Shown here one piece after another: positions 36,914-48,230 of a stretch of 64,000 nucleotides of DNA. Source of the stretch: Thuidium tamariscinum (Eukaryota; Streptophyta; Bryopsida; Hypnales; Thuidiaceae); assembly GCA_947034885.2 (NCBI GenBank), contig OX344755.2:64501-128500 (forward strand), read 5' to 3'. Both the position numbers and the translations under genes were made by a program. Every line of letters starts with the position of its first letter. Position 1 is the first letter of the stretch. The notes beneath the pieces were generated by a model, which saw only the letters and a program-made list of their open reading frames with translations, did no database searches and was not told the origin of the DNA.

Positions 36914-38718
36914 CCGTGGCCGGGCCCCTCTCGGTAATTGCCGGTGAAAACACTTTGTTACTTCCTACCCTAAACTACCCTAATGTAATTCCAAAATATT
37001 AGTTGTTTAATGGTGGAAATTTCTAAAAACATCCCCATTTGGTCAAAGAAATCTTGGCCAAATCAAATCCAAGATCTTAACCCAAAATATTTTGGAATTA
37101 ACCCTAATTTACGTAGATATTTTGCAAATTAACCAAAAGTTATTTTGAAAATTGTCTTTCTTTAGCCCAAAGATGGCTTTTTACGCAAGAAAGAGATCTT
37201 GACCAAATCCAATCTTTGATTTTCCAAGAGATATTTCCAAAATCACTTCTAATTAACCGCAATTAACGATTAAAAAGTCAAACTAAGAGCTGACCCTCTC
37301 TATCTTTTAGGGAACAACTCGAAACGGAAAATCGTCTGCGCTATTGTCTTCAGAAGACCCCAATTAGCCTAAGAGACCCCTTACCCCTCACTCCTAGGCC
37401 ATTTGCGCGCCCAAATTGGAATTACGGTAACTCCAATTAAAAGTCAAAAATCTAACTTTTAGGATTTGCGCATTTTGATGAATCTGTTAGGCCAAGGTTG
37501 TTAGGAATGTCCGCAAGAGTAAGGAATGACTCCTTATTTGCGACAATCGGACATCATTCGCTCCTGATACGCCGGTCAACCGGCCGCCAACTTGTAACTT
37601 CTAGTGAAATTCGATGTCGATGCCGGTTTTGGTAGTTGGGAATGTCAGAATGTCTTCAAATTTGACCGGGCACTTATTAAGCACACAAAAACCTATCCTA
37701 ATTTTTAGTGAGATTTTACCGCATCATATGTAATTTCTATGAATTTACGAACCTTTCTATGTGCGGTTGACTTCCCATGGAGTCAATGTGGAATTTCGGA
37801 AAAATCCAAAATAAATCGGGTAACATCTAGGGCACCCCTAGATTCTTGGTGTAAGTCCCACGCAACCTTGTACCTTTCTAATTTTAGTAATTTGGAATTG
37901 CTTTGCCCAATTGGACAATTTAATTCCTGATGCCCGGGAATCTTGGACAATTGTTTGATTCTTGTTCGCTCCTGGCATGCTCCTACCCTTGGAACACCTC
38001 TCTGTAGTCTTCAATCTCCAATCCTCCATCTTTTAACTCGTGAAATTCGAATTCTCCAAATCCATTGTAGTGGTTTTACCTTTAAGTCCAATTTGTTTCA
38101 AAACTGAACTTAAGCCTTGGTAACTCTCCCACGCTCGTAGTAGACTCTTTCAGCTTAGTCAGTATGTCGTGTGCATCCTTAAAAGGTTGATTTTGCACAG
38201 ACACTTATTAGGACTGACTAACTCTCGATTCTTTATTTCTCTCGGAATTACTAAATCTTCTCATAAACTTGTTTTGGAGACTTAGAATGATTCAAGTTTC
38301 TAGGAGTAGGAATTTCCCACCTTCTAAGTTGGTTTTCCACCATTTTGGCATAGACTGACACCAAAACTCCCTCAACACTCTTTTTATGTCTTTTTCTTGA
38401 ATATTTTGACTAATTTTCGCTATTTAATCGTGAAAAATGGACCCAGAGTCCTGAATGCCATCTCGAGGGCTCACAGCATGTTCCTGTAGAATCTCTATTC
38501 TTTTAAGTAGTAAACAGTAGCTATTTATTATACACTAGCTTATTTTTTATATGCATTACCTATTTGTCTTAGAATCCCTATGCAGTCTTGGACTCCAGAG
38601 ATGTCATTGCTACTTGGATCCATGCCGTGCATGTTCGCCTATATTAGCGGTAATATGTTGTTCTCAGAAGATAGCATGAATTCATGTTCAGGTAGGAATC
38701 TAAAATTTTTATTCCATA

Positions 38719-40190
38719 TCACTTGTGTGTAGGCAGTGGATGGACAAAATATACAAGGGCTAGTACAAGAGCCTGACATAGGGGAAGAGCAATATGTATG
38801 GCGTGAAGAGCATGAAGGCCATCCCTAATATGTCTGGCCCCAGAGAACGGAGGTCGAGGTGGACCAGATGGTTCAAGATGCATTCTTCCACGTAGACATG
38901 ATTCACGATGAAGCAAATGCAGACGACGTTGCCAACAACGCAGTAGAAGATGACGCCGAAGTCCGTCTAGCTGACATGCAACGTCTGATTCAAGAAAGCA
39001 CAAAAGCCATGTACGCTGGATGTAGAGTTAATCGTCTACAAGCCTCCATTGTGCTGATGAATATGGTCAACACATATAGTATTTCATATACTTTCTTGGA
39101 TGAATTACTTCGTTTCCTTGCAGCAGATCTGCTACCTCAATCCAACTGTTTACCTCGTAGCACTTACGAGACGAAGACCATGCTCATGAAGATGGGTCTA
39201 GAGCACCAAAGCATCCACTGCTGCCTAGGTGGCCACATACTATACGAAGGCGAGGAGCATGGCCCTTTGGTTGAGTGTCCTCAATGTGGTTCCCCTAGGT
39301 ATGTGCCTGGGACAAATAACATACTGCAGAAGGTGCTTAGATATTTCCCTATTATTCCACGTCTCCAACGATTGTTCCGTTGCCCGGAGGTGGCAAAACT
39401 CATGAAGTGGCATGCCAATAGCCGTAGCTCTGATGGGAACATGAAGTCCGTGGTTGATAGCCAACAGTGGGCGGCAATACATGAGATCGATGCCACATTC
39501 AAAGACGAAGAGAACAACTTGTACATGGGTCTGGTTGCGGATGGTGTAAATCCGTTTGGAAATCAGAGTACGAGGTATTCCATGTGGCCAGTACTGTTGG
39601 TGACGTACAACATTCCACCTTGGCTTGTATCCAAGAAATTCTTTATAGCCTTGACTCTCTTAATTCCAGGAGAAAAAACTCCTTCTGGTGAGGCATTTGA
39701 TGTGTTCATCACTCCATTGGTGAGAGATCTAAAGAGGCTCTGGCGTGGCATATGGACAATCGATGCATCAATTTAGGGCGGAGGTCGAAATTTCTTGATG
39801 AGGGACATACTCATGTAGACAGTCAACGACTTCACAACATATGGACTCATTTCGGGGCAGCAGTTAAAAGGATATAAAGGATGTCCTCTGTGTGTGACGC
39901 AAACATACGCAATTCATTCTCCCGTGTTGAAGAAAATGCTCTATTTAGGCAACCGCAGGTGGCTTTCACCAGAGCATCGATTCAGGTGAGCGAAAGTTGC
40001 ATTTGATGGCAACCCAGAGTTTCGAGCATCGCCTGAAAGGCCCACAGGGCATGACATTTTATGCATGGGCCAGGAGAGGAAAGCGTTTGTTGCCGAAGGC
40101 GGTCGCAAGAATGTAGACAATGATCCGGTGAAAGAGCATGGACTTAAGCACGTCAGCGTGCTCTACAACCTTCTTTACTGGGCGGTGAGT
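38719..40190 (+). pseudogene. CACTA Tnp2-type transposase, N-terminal and core exon
   Basis: This part carries the core of the plant CACTA transposase (Transposase_21/Tnp2 family), which cuts and joins the element ends. Visible blocks: an acidic leader; a zinc-ligand-like VECPQCGSPRYV; KVLRYFPIIPRLQRLFRCPE; MKWHANSRSSDG; MGLVADGVNPFGNQSTRYSM then WPVLLVTYNIPPWL; and TLLIPGEKTPSGEAFDVFIT. An open frame runs 38859-39776. The next block (GGGRNFLMRDIL, TVNDFTTYGLISGQQLKGYK, GCPLCVTQTYAIHSP, YLGNRRWLSPEHRFR) continues in the same frame, but after a TAG at 39774-39776, a TAG near 39812 and a TGA near 39987. A plausible donor (GGCG|GTGAGT) lies near 40182. The start codon is uncertain, as a TAG near 38826 lies upstream of the 38859 ATG. 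The stops make it non-functional. Confidence 0.85.
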
Positions 40191-40850
40191 TTTACTACAT
40201 CTGAACTCATGTTCCACTGCTCATGTTGGGAGTAAGCTAGTGGAAATAGAAGCATGTAGATTTATGTTTTCATATTGTTTTCCTTGCTAACAATAGTGAC
40301 GATTTCTGCCCACTTTTGCAGTATTGAACACTACGATTAGCAATAAGTATGCCATGTTATTCAATGGAAGTTTATTGTTGCATGTCAATGAACGTAGTCA
40401 TTGTGCTGGAAGAGTAGTTTAGAAAGTGAACCAGCATGACAGTCCACAGAATTCAAAGAGAATTTCAGGGAGAGTTAAGTTTTTGCACTGGGAAGTGCTC
40501 TAAATCGCATGCTAAGAAAATGTCAGGTCTCATGGATCATGTGGGAAGGAATTCCGAGAAGATAACACTCAATATTACCTTATGTTTAATAGAGACAGTC
40601 TATTTCACGTATAGAGCATGCATGAAAAAATACATGAAGCCCTACAGCAGTCCATGCGCATTTGGAGCATGAAAGTAGGATTCACTTCATTCATGTCACT
40701 GACGTCATTAGTATGTTTGTTCCCGTAAATGTTAAACTTGGAGTTCGTAAAGCTTAGTGTCTAGTGCTCATTGGAAAGGTAGTGCATGTTGCCCCTCTGG
40801 GAATTACGAATTCATGACTCTGAACATGCGTTTGTGATTTAGGATCTTTC
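40191..40850 (+). other. Probable intron of the CACTA transposase
   Basis: AT-rich and without homology-supporting codons. It sits between GGCG|GTGAGT near 40182 and a TTTCTGTGCAG|AATTTGC acceptor near 40857, after which the transposase frame resumes. Confidence 0.5.
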
Positions 40851-40851
40851 T

Positions 40852-41860
40852 GTGCAGAATTTGCTGGACGTGATGCATTGTGAGAAAAATGTTTGTGAAA
40901 ACATTTTGAAGACTCTACTAGGGGAGAAGGATAGTCCCGCCGTTCGATTGGACATGCAGCGGATGGGGATACGCCCTCAACTGTGGTTGCAACCCAGGGG
41001 TGGTACTGGTGACCGTCTATGGTTACCAAATGCGCCCTACATCCTCTCTTTAGCGGATAGAAGGGAGTTCATGGAGACTTTGAGGTCCATAAAAACTCCT
41101 TCAAGGTATGTATCCACGCTGAATTCCAAAATTGTAGATGGAAAGTTACGTGGTTTAAAGTCTCATGACTACTATGTTCTCCTTCAACAAATTATACTAA
41201 TGTGCTTAAGAAACATCGGTAATAGAGAAGTTGTTGCTGCAATTATGAAAATGAGTAGGTTATTTCAACGTTTATGCGCAAAGGTCGTCAACCCTGGACG
41301 ACAACAGCAACTACTGGAGGATGCGGCAGAGACACTCTCAGCAATGGAGAAGACATTCCCGCCTTCCTTTTTTGATAGTATGGTACACTTTACTGTGCAC
41401 CTTGTTGAAGAATTGTTTATCTGTGGTCCTGTACACACAAGGTGGATGTATCCCTTTGAGCGTTATTTTAAAGGACTAAAAGGTTTTGTTCGAAATTTGG
41501 CAAAGCCGGAGGGAAGTATAGCTCAGGGCTATCAGGTGGAAGAAGCGTTGGGATTTGTGACCGATTATAGCCCCACCAGTAGGCGAGTCTAGGATAGTAA
41601 GGAAGATCCTTCCATGACCGATGAGATTGTGGAAGGTAAAGGCCGACCATGTAAGCTTTCAGAGTAGCTCAGGAGGTGGCTCCACAACTTTGTCTTGGAC
41701 AACTCCGCACAGTTGGAGCCATACCGGATCTAAGACTCTTTTGCACCAATTAGTACATTAACTCGTAGAAATGTTGGTGACAAAAACGAGAATGAGTTTT
41801 GTGTACCTCGTCCTGAATGGGAAGTCCTGAAAAACTTGATCTTCAAAATATACAAGTGAA
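40852..41860 (+). pseudogene. CACTA transposase, DUF4218-like exon
   Basis: An open frame from 40852 to 41592 reads NLLDVMHCEKNVCENILKTL, then LDMQRMGIRPQLW, GLKSHDYYVLLQQIILM, FPPSFFDSMVHFTVHLVEEL, GPVHTRWMYPFERYFKGLKG and FVRNLAKPEGSIAQGYQVEE. These are the hallmark blocks of the Tnp2/DUF4218 part of plant CACTA transposases. In the same frame after a TAG at 41590 come RPCKLSE, stop, LRRWLHNFVLDNSAQLEPYR, stop, and FCVPRPEWEVLKNLIFKIYK, which match the normal continuation. At least three stops are present. Confidence 0.88.
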
Positions 41861-42685
41861 GAGCTTCATGAATTTCAAGTTGTGTGTTAATTAAATGTAC
41901 CTAAATCGTAGAAGTACTTGTATAATTATTTGCTTAGCCAAAATCTGAAAACTTTGGAAGCTGTAGTTTATTTGATTTAAACCCTTTACAAAAAAATAAG
42001 TGATTGCATGTATTGTCGCTGAGAAGCATAATCATTTGCAAAAGGGTCTAAAGTTCTCGAATTTCTTGGAACCCGAAAGTAATTGAAGAAGTTATAGTAC
42101 ATCGCTTTAAACTTTAAAATATAGAAGATAATGCAAAATAGTATTTCAGTGCATTTGGATGCACTGAAATATCAAATCGTCCGATGTACACAGGAAAACT
42201 GCAAAGTTTGTTAGAGACGGGAAGGATTTGCCTGGTAATTGATTTCGTGGAAACTGGTGAGTCCAATTAGTAATGCAAAAGCAATCATGACAGAGACTCA
42301 TGTTTTGGTGTGGACAAAAATTTCAACGTAGTATGCTGCTACCATGAGGTGAATGTGCTCACTTATTGGTCAAAAAGTCTCACATTGTAGAAAGCACGAA
42401 TTTGGATGAACAATATGACAAATGCTCAAAGTGCTAGGCGCAGACATTTGAAATCTTCGGTCTGTCCTGAGTGCTGTGTTGTCTGTGTTAAGAAAAGTGA
42501 TGCTGTGTAGTGGCAGAAGAAGTTACAAATCGTACAGTGAGACTAGTAGGAACTAGGAAGGCAAGAACTCCAAGAAGGGAGGTAGCATAATTTAGATTTC
42601 CTTAAAATCTCGAATGCAGTATCAAGTATTGGAGAGGTTGTTTAGGCGTTTGGTGACCCTAATGTTCACATTATTCTGTGTTTAC
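41861..42685 (+). other. Probable intron of the CACTA transposase
   Basis: No transposase blocks are visible. It includes a local inverted repeat of the type GCATTTGGATGCACTGAAATA near 42150. The frame resumes after GTGTTTACAG near 42687. Confidence 0.4.
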
Positions 42686-43071
42686 AGGCTCTATGAGGAC
42701 TACCACTTGACCTGTACAACGGAACGAAGTAATTTCAGGAGGAGGAATCCAAATAGACGAGGCCGTAGACTTGTACCGTATCCTCAGGACCTTCCTGAGC
42801 CACAACCATTCTCTGATTGGTTAGAAGAGCACATCTCCTCAGAGCTTGCTACTAATGCGGATGCTATTGAAGCAGATGTGTTGGCTTTGTCAAAGCTACC
42901 ATCAGAATTGGCCACCAAATACCGCAGCATGTGGGCGTTTGGGAACCATTTACATGTAGCTAGTGCAAAGGTGCATTTGAAGACCTTTCACTCAGCGGTG
43001 GCTGCGGTTTTTACCTGCCCTTGTAGGTCTAGGTGTCGTAGCACAGGAAAGCACAATTCCTTCTCTAAGGC
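42686..43071 (+). pseudogene. CACTA transposase, exon broken by the foldback
   Basis: The frame reads LYEDYHLTCTTERSNFRRRN, PYPQDLPEPQPFSDWLEEHI, then ELATKYRSMWAFGNHLHVAS, ending TGKHNSFSKA at the foldback border. The last part corresponds to the segment just before the DUF4216 region of Tnp2-type proteins. The remainder continues beyond the foldback at 52284. The 43072-43084 codons that close the open frame already belong to the foldback. Confidence 0.75.
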
Positions 43072-43384
43072 TGTGGCAACCTAGAATTCCCCTAAGCAGG
43101 TTCTTACGCAAAATACGGGAAGAGGGATCTATTCAATCCCCATTTTTTTTGTTGTTTTCTTAGTTTTTACGCACAATTAGGACCAAGACCGGAAACCGGA
43201 AAACCCCAAACCGTAAACCAGAAACTACGTTAAGGGACAGCGTAAGAAAATCCGGATTCCGTCCACCTAGCGACCGAGACCGGATAGGCAATGAGTGGCT
43301 ACCGAGTCTAGAGATCGTCGGGAACTCTCCCACGTGACCAGATTGGTTTAAACCTAACGGTCAGTAATTAATGCCGGGGGAAAA

Positions 43385-43392
43385 GTATAAGA
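43385..43392 (+). promoter_or_regulatory. TATA-like motif of foldback arm
   Basis: GTATAAGA lies about 235 bp upstream of the arm's ATG. Element E has a clear TATA box (CTATATAAGG, 54177-54186) at a comparable place before its related ORF. Confidence 0.35.
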
Positions 43393-43621
43393 CCAGGGAA
43401 GCAGGGCTAGGTCCTGCCACTTTCTTGCACACAATTCGAGAAAGGGTTTCCGGCCAGAGATAGAGTATTCGGTCTACAGACAGAGAGAAGGGATAGATAA
43501 TCTGTCAATCCGGTCTGGTACATAGTTGAGCAATTAGCACTACGCTAGCTGACAGGTTCTTGAGCGCGGGAGGTTCAGTCAAGTTGGACCGCGCCTAGAT
43601 AGTGTAGGCGTCAAGTGAGCA

Positions 43622-45718
43622 ATGGCAGAAGGGGTGCAGGAAGAACTAATTCTAGCCTTCCGAAATGTGAATCCGGTCGTGCCGACTGACGCACAAGAGA
43701 AGCGGGAGCTGGAGGAAGACCTCAGGCAGATGGGCTGCGAGGGGTTCATGGCTCACCTCTGGAACTTGAAGGATGAGGCGATGGTGGAGGAGTTGCTGAC
43801 CGGCCAGACCAACGAGTGGAAGGGGACGGTCCGGGTGCTGCCAAAGGAGTGGAGCGCGGCTATGTGGCGCAAGGTGTACGCCTTCGAGCAAGGCGGAGAT
43901 GCGACGGGCACCCGGACGGACAAATTCCACCAGGGGAAGTTCCGCAGGCCCACCAACCCGAAGGACGGCTTTACGGTAGCCGAGTGTGTGTCTGCTAGAC
44001 ACAAGAGGCTATTGCGGTTCATGATGGCGATCTTGAACCCGGATAGGCTTAGCAGGATTACGGTCACCGTAGCCAACACAGTCTTTGGTGCGCTATCGGG
44101 GGACCGGAGAATAGATTGGGGGTTAGTCAGGAGAGACCGGATGGGCAGAATGGTGAAAGGGATTGGGAAGTCTAAATCCTCTCCCATTTCACCATTCCTG
44201 TTTCATTTATACCAGTCGTTAGACCTCTTGAGAGAGAAGGAGAGGGAAGCTTACGAGGTAGGGGCTGCAATGATAGAATATGAGATTGCCGACCCGGAAG
44301 CTGAGAATGACCAAGATGAGGGTGACTCCGAGGATGAGAGTCAAGAAGGGCAGTAAGGAGGCACGCAGGAGGAAGACGAAGTTCCAGAGGTAGGAGGGGA
44401 GAATCCACCTCTAGAAACCCCTGTAGTAGCCGGGGAAGCCCAGAGGTTAGATCCAGTCTAGGAACAGGATCCATTGCTAAGGATCCTGCGAGACCTGGAT
44501 GACTTTAGAAAACACCATTTGGAGGAGAGAGGGTTGTTGCGAGGCATAAGCCAAGCCCTAGGCTCTATTCCGCCCACCAAGATCATGGAGGTGTTGGGGG
44601 AATTGATTCAGGAGGCACATGATAGCCAGGATAGAGAAGAGGTACTTCGGTTGACGAACCAAGTCTCAGCCCTAAAGAGGGAGCTCCATCACACTCAGGA
44701 GGAGTTGGATGAAGAGAGACGCCTCACCACGCAGGCCCGGAACACACTCGGAGAGATCCGAGAGTTCATTACGCATTTGGGCGAGGTCGTCAACAAAGCC
44801 ATGCTTTTCGACAGGAAGGTGTTGGAAGTAGGCAAGATGGTGGATCCCCAGATGCTTACAACTCTGGTGGCCTACAACAAGAAGATGGAGGCAGCGTTGG
44901 AGAAGTGGCGGTCAGTAGTCACAAAAGTCCAAGCTAGTTCTGCTCCGGTCTCAGGACCGGAAGAGCCAAAGATGGAGGAGGAGCAGTCGAAGGATCAGCC
45001 ACCACCAATAGCTGTCGAGGTAGAAGCTGGCACATCCGAACCGGCGAAGGAAGAGGAGATCAGGTCTGAAGCCGTGGCGGAGGAACCTGTCCCACCGACC
45101 CGGATTGAAGAGCCCAGGGTTTCTCAACCCGAGAAGACCAAGGAGCCGGAACCCGAGCCGATTGTGTTGAGGGAGATAATCCGGGGAACAATACCACCAC
45201 GGGAGAAGACCAAGTTCATCACCTTGTTGGATGATTCTCCAAGCAAGTCATCACCCACGGTCGTCACACAACCGAAGACCGGAGGAGAGACAAAGGCAAC
45301 GGTGCAGGTCCGCTCCATACTGAAGACCGGATCTGGATCCGGGTCACCAAGCAAGTGACCAGCCCGGACTGCCGAGAAAGTGGGAGACCAGACCCCACAA
45401 AGCAAGATAGTGCACCACCCGCCCATCACCGGATTCAAGAAGAAGACCGCGGAGACATCCAAGGTGAAGCGGAAGGCCCGGGATGAAGAGGAAGAGGAGT
45501 CAGACGAGGAAGATGAGGACTCGAAGGAAGAGACCGACTCCGGTGATGAGTCGGAACAGTACTCAGATGCAGACCAGGCACTGGCAGAGACCAAATAGAC
45601 TAGGGCCAAGGCGCGGGGTAAGACCAAACCGAAACCTAAGCCCATCAGGATGTATCGGTCTCCGAAGAAGCAGCCATCCCGTAAGGGTGCATCGCCTGTC
45701 AAGAGGGCGAGGAAGTAG
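43622..45718 (+). pseudogene. Foldback-arm ORF (about 700 codons), unknown family, left copy
   Basis: One frame runs from ATG 43622 to TAG 45716-45718, broken by stops at 44354 (TAA), 44459 (TAG), 45356 (TGA) and 45596 (TAG). The N-terminal 200 residues form a globular domain shared with the right-arm copy and with element E: QMGCEGFMAHLWNLKDE, AMWRKVYAFEQGG, NPKDGFTVAECVSARHKRLL, RFMMAILNPD, ITVTVANTVFGAL, SPISPFLFHLYQSLDLL. An acidic stretch follows, then a long coiled-coil-like region (residues about 285-440), a Pro/Glu-rich part and a basic tail (KPKPKPIRMYRSPKKQP). No zinc knuckle, protease or polymerase motif is visible. A structural gag-like role is possible but unproven. Confidence 0.55.
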
Positions 45719-46953
45719 GGGAGCATTAACATCAGGTAGATAGGAAGGCGGCTAAATCAGGATATATTTAGAATAGGTAGTTTTGAATCTAGACCGGATC
45801 CAGATTAATAGGATCTGAGATCCTATTTTGTTGGTATTTTTGGAGTTTTGTGGAAGTCAACCCGCCCAAGTTGTAGAGGAATGTTACGTGGCATTCTTGG
45901 CGGCTGATGTTGATTCCATTTGCACTTTTAGGTTTTCTGGTAGTTTAGTATTTAAACCCGGTTCGTAATGGAATCCGGGCGTGCATTATGTTATCTTACT
46001 TTCACAAGTTTTTGTGTTGCAAATACAAGTCAGAACCTTTCTGATTCACTCTGGAGTGGGCTGTGTGCATGGGACCTTGTCAAAGTCTTATGGTGATGGT
46101 TAGGATTGCAGCCTTGTGTGGATAAGTGTGTGCCCGGATGTTCAGTTTATCCGGTCTCTAGACTTAAAGTGAATTCGGTTTTGATAGGGAATTTGTGCAG
46201 GATCTCACAGTGTTTTTTGGAACAGGTCTAGGGAGTATTCAATAGGGATAGACACTTGTAGAGTCTGGATTTGAGATCGGGAGCGTCCGGCCAAATGCCA
46301 ACTGAATGGTGATCCGGTCTCTGTAGAAGAAAGAAGGACTAAGTGAGGAAATTCAGCTCTCTTGCATAAGCTACCGCCCTTATTCTACCAGGACTTAGAC
46401 TAACTGGGTAATCTGTCGTTGTAGTCTTTGTTAGGATCAGGCAGGAGTACTTGCGTGACTTGTTGGGTCGGATTAGTCCCGGTCCAGTTGTGAGGTATTC
46501 TGGTCTGGTTGTAGTAGTAGTTTCTTTTTACTTACAAGTGGAACTTCTGACACTTTAAAACTTGAAGGGTAGGAGTAAGCTTCCTTCCTAAACGCCCAAA
46601 CAAGCAGATCCCTCTTGTTAGCGAGGTAAAACTTATATTTGGTTACTAAATCTAGGGATTGGACCAACTCTTAGTATCCGATCTTTAGCCCATATCTAGT
46701 AAAGATAAGTATAAAGGTGAATGAAACATACTGGTATAATATCTATTTAAGATTGGAAAGATAAAGGATTGATCTGGTAATCAGGTCTAAGGACGTCTTA
46801 GGAACCTTTGAGACCAGGACCGGATTAGTCTTTTGCTTGGGTTTTGTTGTGGTAACCACTAACGTATTCCGGTCTTTCGTCAACTTTCGACCAAATCCTT
46901 TGGGAACAATACACGAGTCACTTTAAGGCTAATTTAGTACATTCTAACGCCTT
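45719..46953 (+). other. Non-coding inner part of foldback left arm
   Basis: No coding capacity. A TATA-like TATTTAAA at 45949-45956 follows the ORF, a second potential promoter in the same direction. The matching spot in element E is GATTATTTAAGTC near 56383. The remainder is rich in CCGGTC/GACCGG words and ends at the palindrome centre. Confidence 0.45.
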
Positions 46954-46986
46954 AGAGAAGGAATTGTGCTTTCCTGTGCTACGACA
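46949..46986. repeat. 38-bp inverted copy of host DNA at foldback centre
   Basis: The 38 bases are the exact reverse complement of 43034-43071, the CACTA transposase sequence immediately outside the foldback's left end (key words TGTCGTAGCACAGG and CTTCTCTAAGGC). The last five bases of the flank (AAGGC) also appear at 46987-46991, where the right arm begins. Confidence 0.95.
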
Positions 46987-47437
46987 AAGGCGTTAGAATG
47001 TACTAAATTAGCCTTAAAGTGACTCGTGTATCGTTCCCAAAGGATTTGGTCGAAAGTTGACGAAAGACCGGAATACGTTAGTAGTTACCACAACAAAACC
47101 CAAGCAAAAGACCGATCCGGTCCGGGTCTCAAAGGTTCCTAAGATTTTCTTAGACCCGATTACCAGATCAATCCTTTATCTTTCAAGACTTGTATATCTA
47201 TTTATACCAGTATATTTACCACCTTTATACTTACCTTTGCTAGATATGGGGCTAAAGACCGGATACTAGTAGTTGGTCCAATCCCTAGATTAGTAACCAA
47301 ATGTAAGTTTTATCTCGATAACAAGAGGGATCTGCTTGTTTGGGCGTTTAGAAAGGAAGCTTACTCCTACCCTTCAAGTTTTAGAGTGTCAGAAGTTCCA
47401 CTTGCAAGGAAAAAGAAATTACTACTACAACTAGACC

Positions 47438-48230
47438 CAGGGTTGTCTATCCCGACGTGACGTGGGCTTTTCCCGTCCGGATGTCATGACGCGTCAGTCG
47501 TGACGAGTCAGGACGCGTCAGAGGCCGTCCCGAATGCTGACGGCGTCGTCGACGGCTTGGATGAAGTCCGTCGACCGTCGACAAGGCCATCCACAATCGA
47601 CAGGGCCGTCGAGGAGGCCATCCACGAGGTCGTCCACTGTTAACAGGGCCATCGAGGAGGCCGTCGACCGTCGACAGGGCCGTCGAGGAGGCCGTCCACC
47701 GTCGACAGGGCTGTCCACGAGGCCGTCGATCGTTAACAGGGCCGTCGAGGAGGTCGTCGAGGAGGTCGACCGTTAACAGGGCCGTCGAGGAGGCCGTCGA
47801 GGAGGTCGTCGACCATCGACAGGGCTGTCGACAGGGCCGTCGAGGAGGCCGTCCACCGATTAGGGCTGGCCGGCTACAAACTTCAGAGCCTTGTAACTTT
47901 TGCAAAAAGTCTTCAAATTGGGCAAATGAGATGTTTTTCAGCATCTACAGAAACTGTAGATGCCGAAAAACATCTCATTTGCCCAATTTGAAAACTTTTT
48001 GCAAAATTTACAAGGCTCTGAAGTTTACAGCCGGCTAGCCCTAATCGGTTTGATTCTATCCTGGACGGTCCGATCGATGGTGGACGGCCTCCTCGACGGC
48101 CCTGTCGACGATTTTTCATCCTCTGTCGCGGATTCTGTCGTGAATTTCATCCTGACGGACGCTCGGCTCCCCGTCACGTCAACAGACGGACATCCTGACG
48201 GACAGACGTGACGCGACGGAAGCAACCCTG
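47438..48230. mobile_element. hAT-like MITE 2, 793 bp, in foldback right arm
   Basis: It starts CAGGGTTG and ends CAACCCTG. The flanks are ACTAGACC (47430-47437) and ACCAGACC (48231-48238), an 8-bp TSD with one change. The left arm of the foldback preserves the empty site (on the minus strand: CTACAACCAGACCAGAATAC), which confirms both borders. The interior is a GTCGAC-rich tandem array (about 47530-47850) plus the 189-bp palindrome at 47858-48046. The long ORFs here are stop-free repeats, not genes. Confidence 0.95.

Larger units (their letters stand above)
34577..38473 (-). mobile_element. LTR-like unit C+D3, 3.9 kb, inserted in the CACTA
   Basis: Read on the minus strand it starts TGAGCCCTCGAG at 38473 and ends GAGGAAACA at 34577. 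Both TG...CA ends are canonical for an LTR. The flanks are AAGCA (34572-34576) and CAGCA (38474-38478), a 5-bp TSD with one mismatch. In minus-strand order it holds a long leader region, a TATA box (36903-36913), a GC-rich minisatellite (36028-36240), a conserved 32-codon peptide segment (34950-35045) and the D segment shared with 17.6-20.4 kb. There is no gag-pol and no second copy next to it, so it behaves like a solo LTR or a short non-autonomous element. It separates the CACTA transposase from the region upstream of ORF1. Confidence 0.6.
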
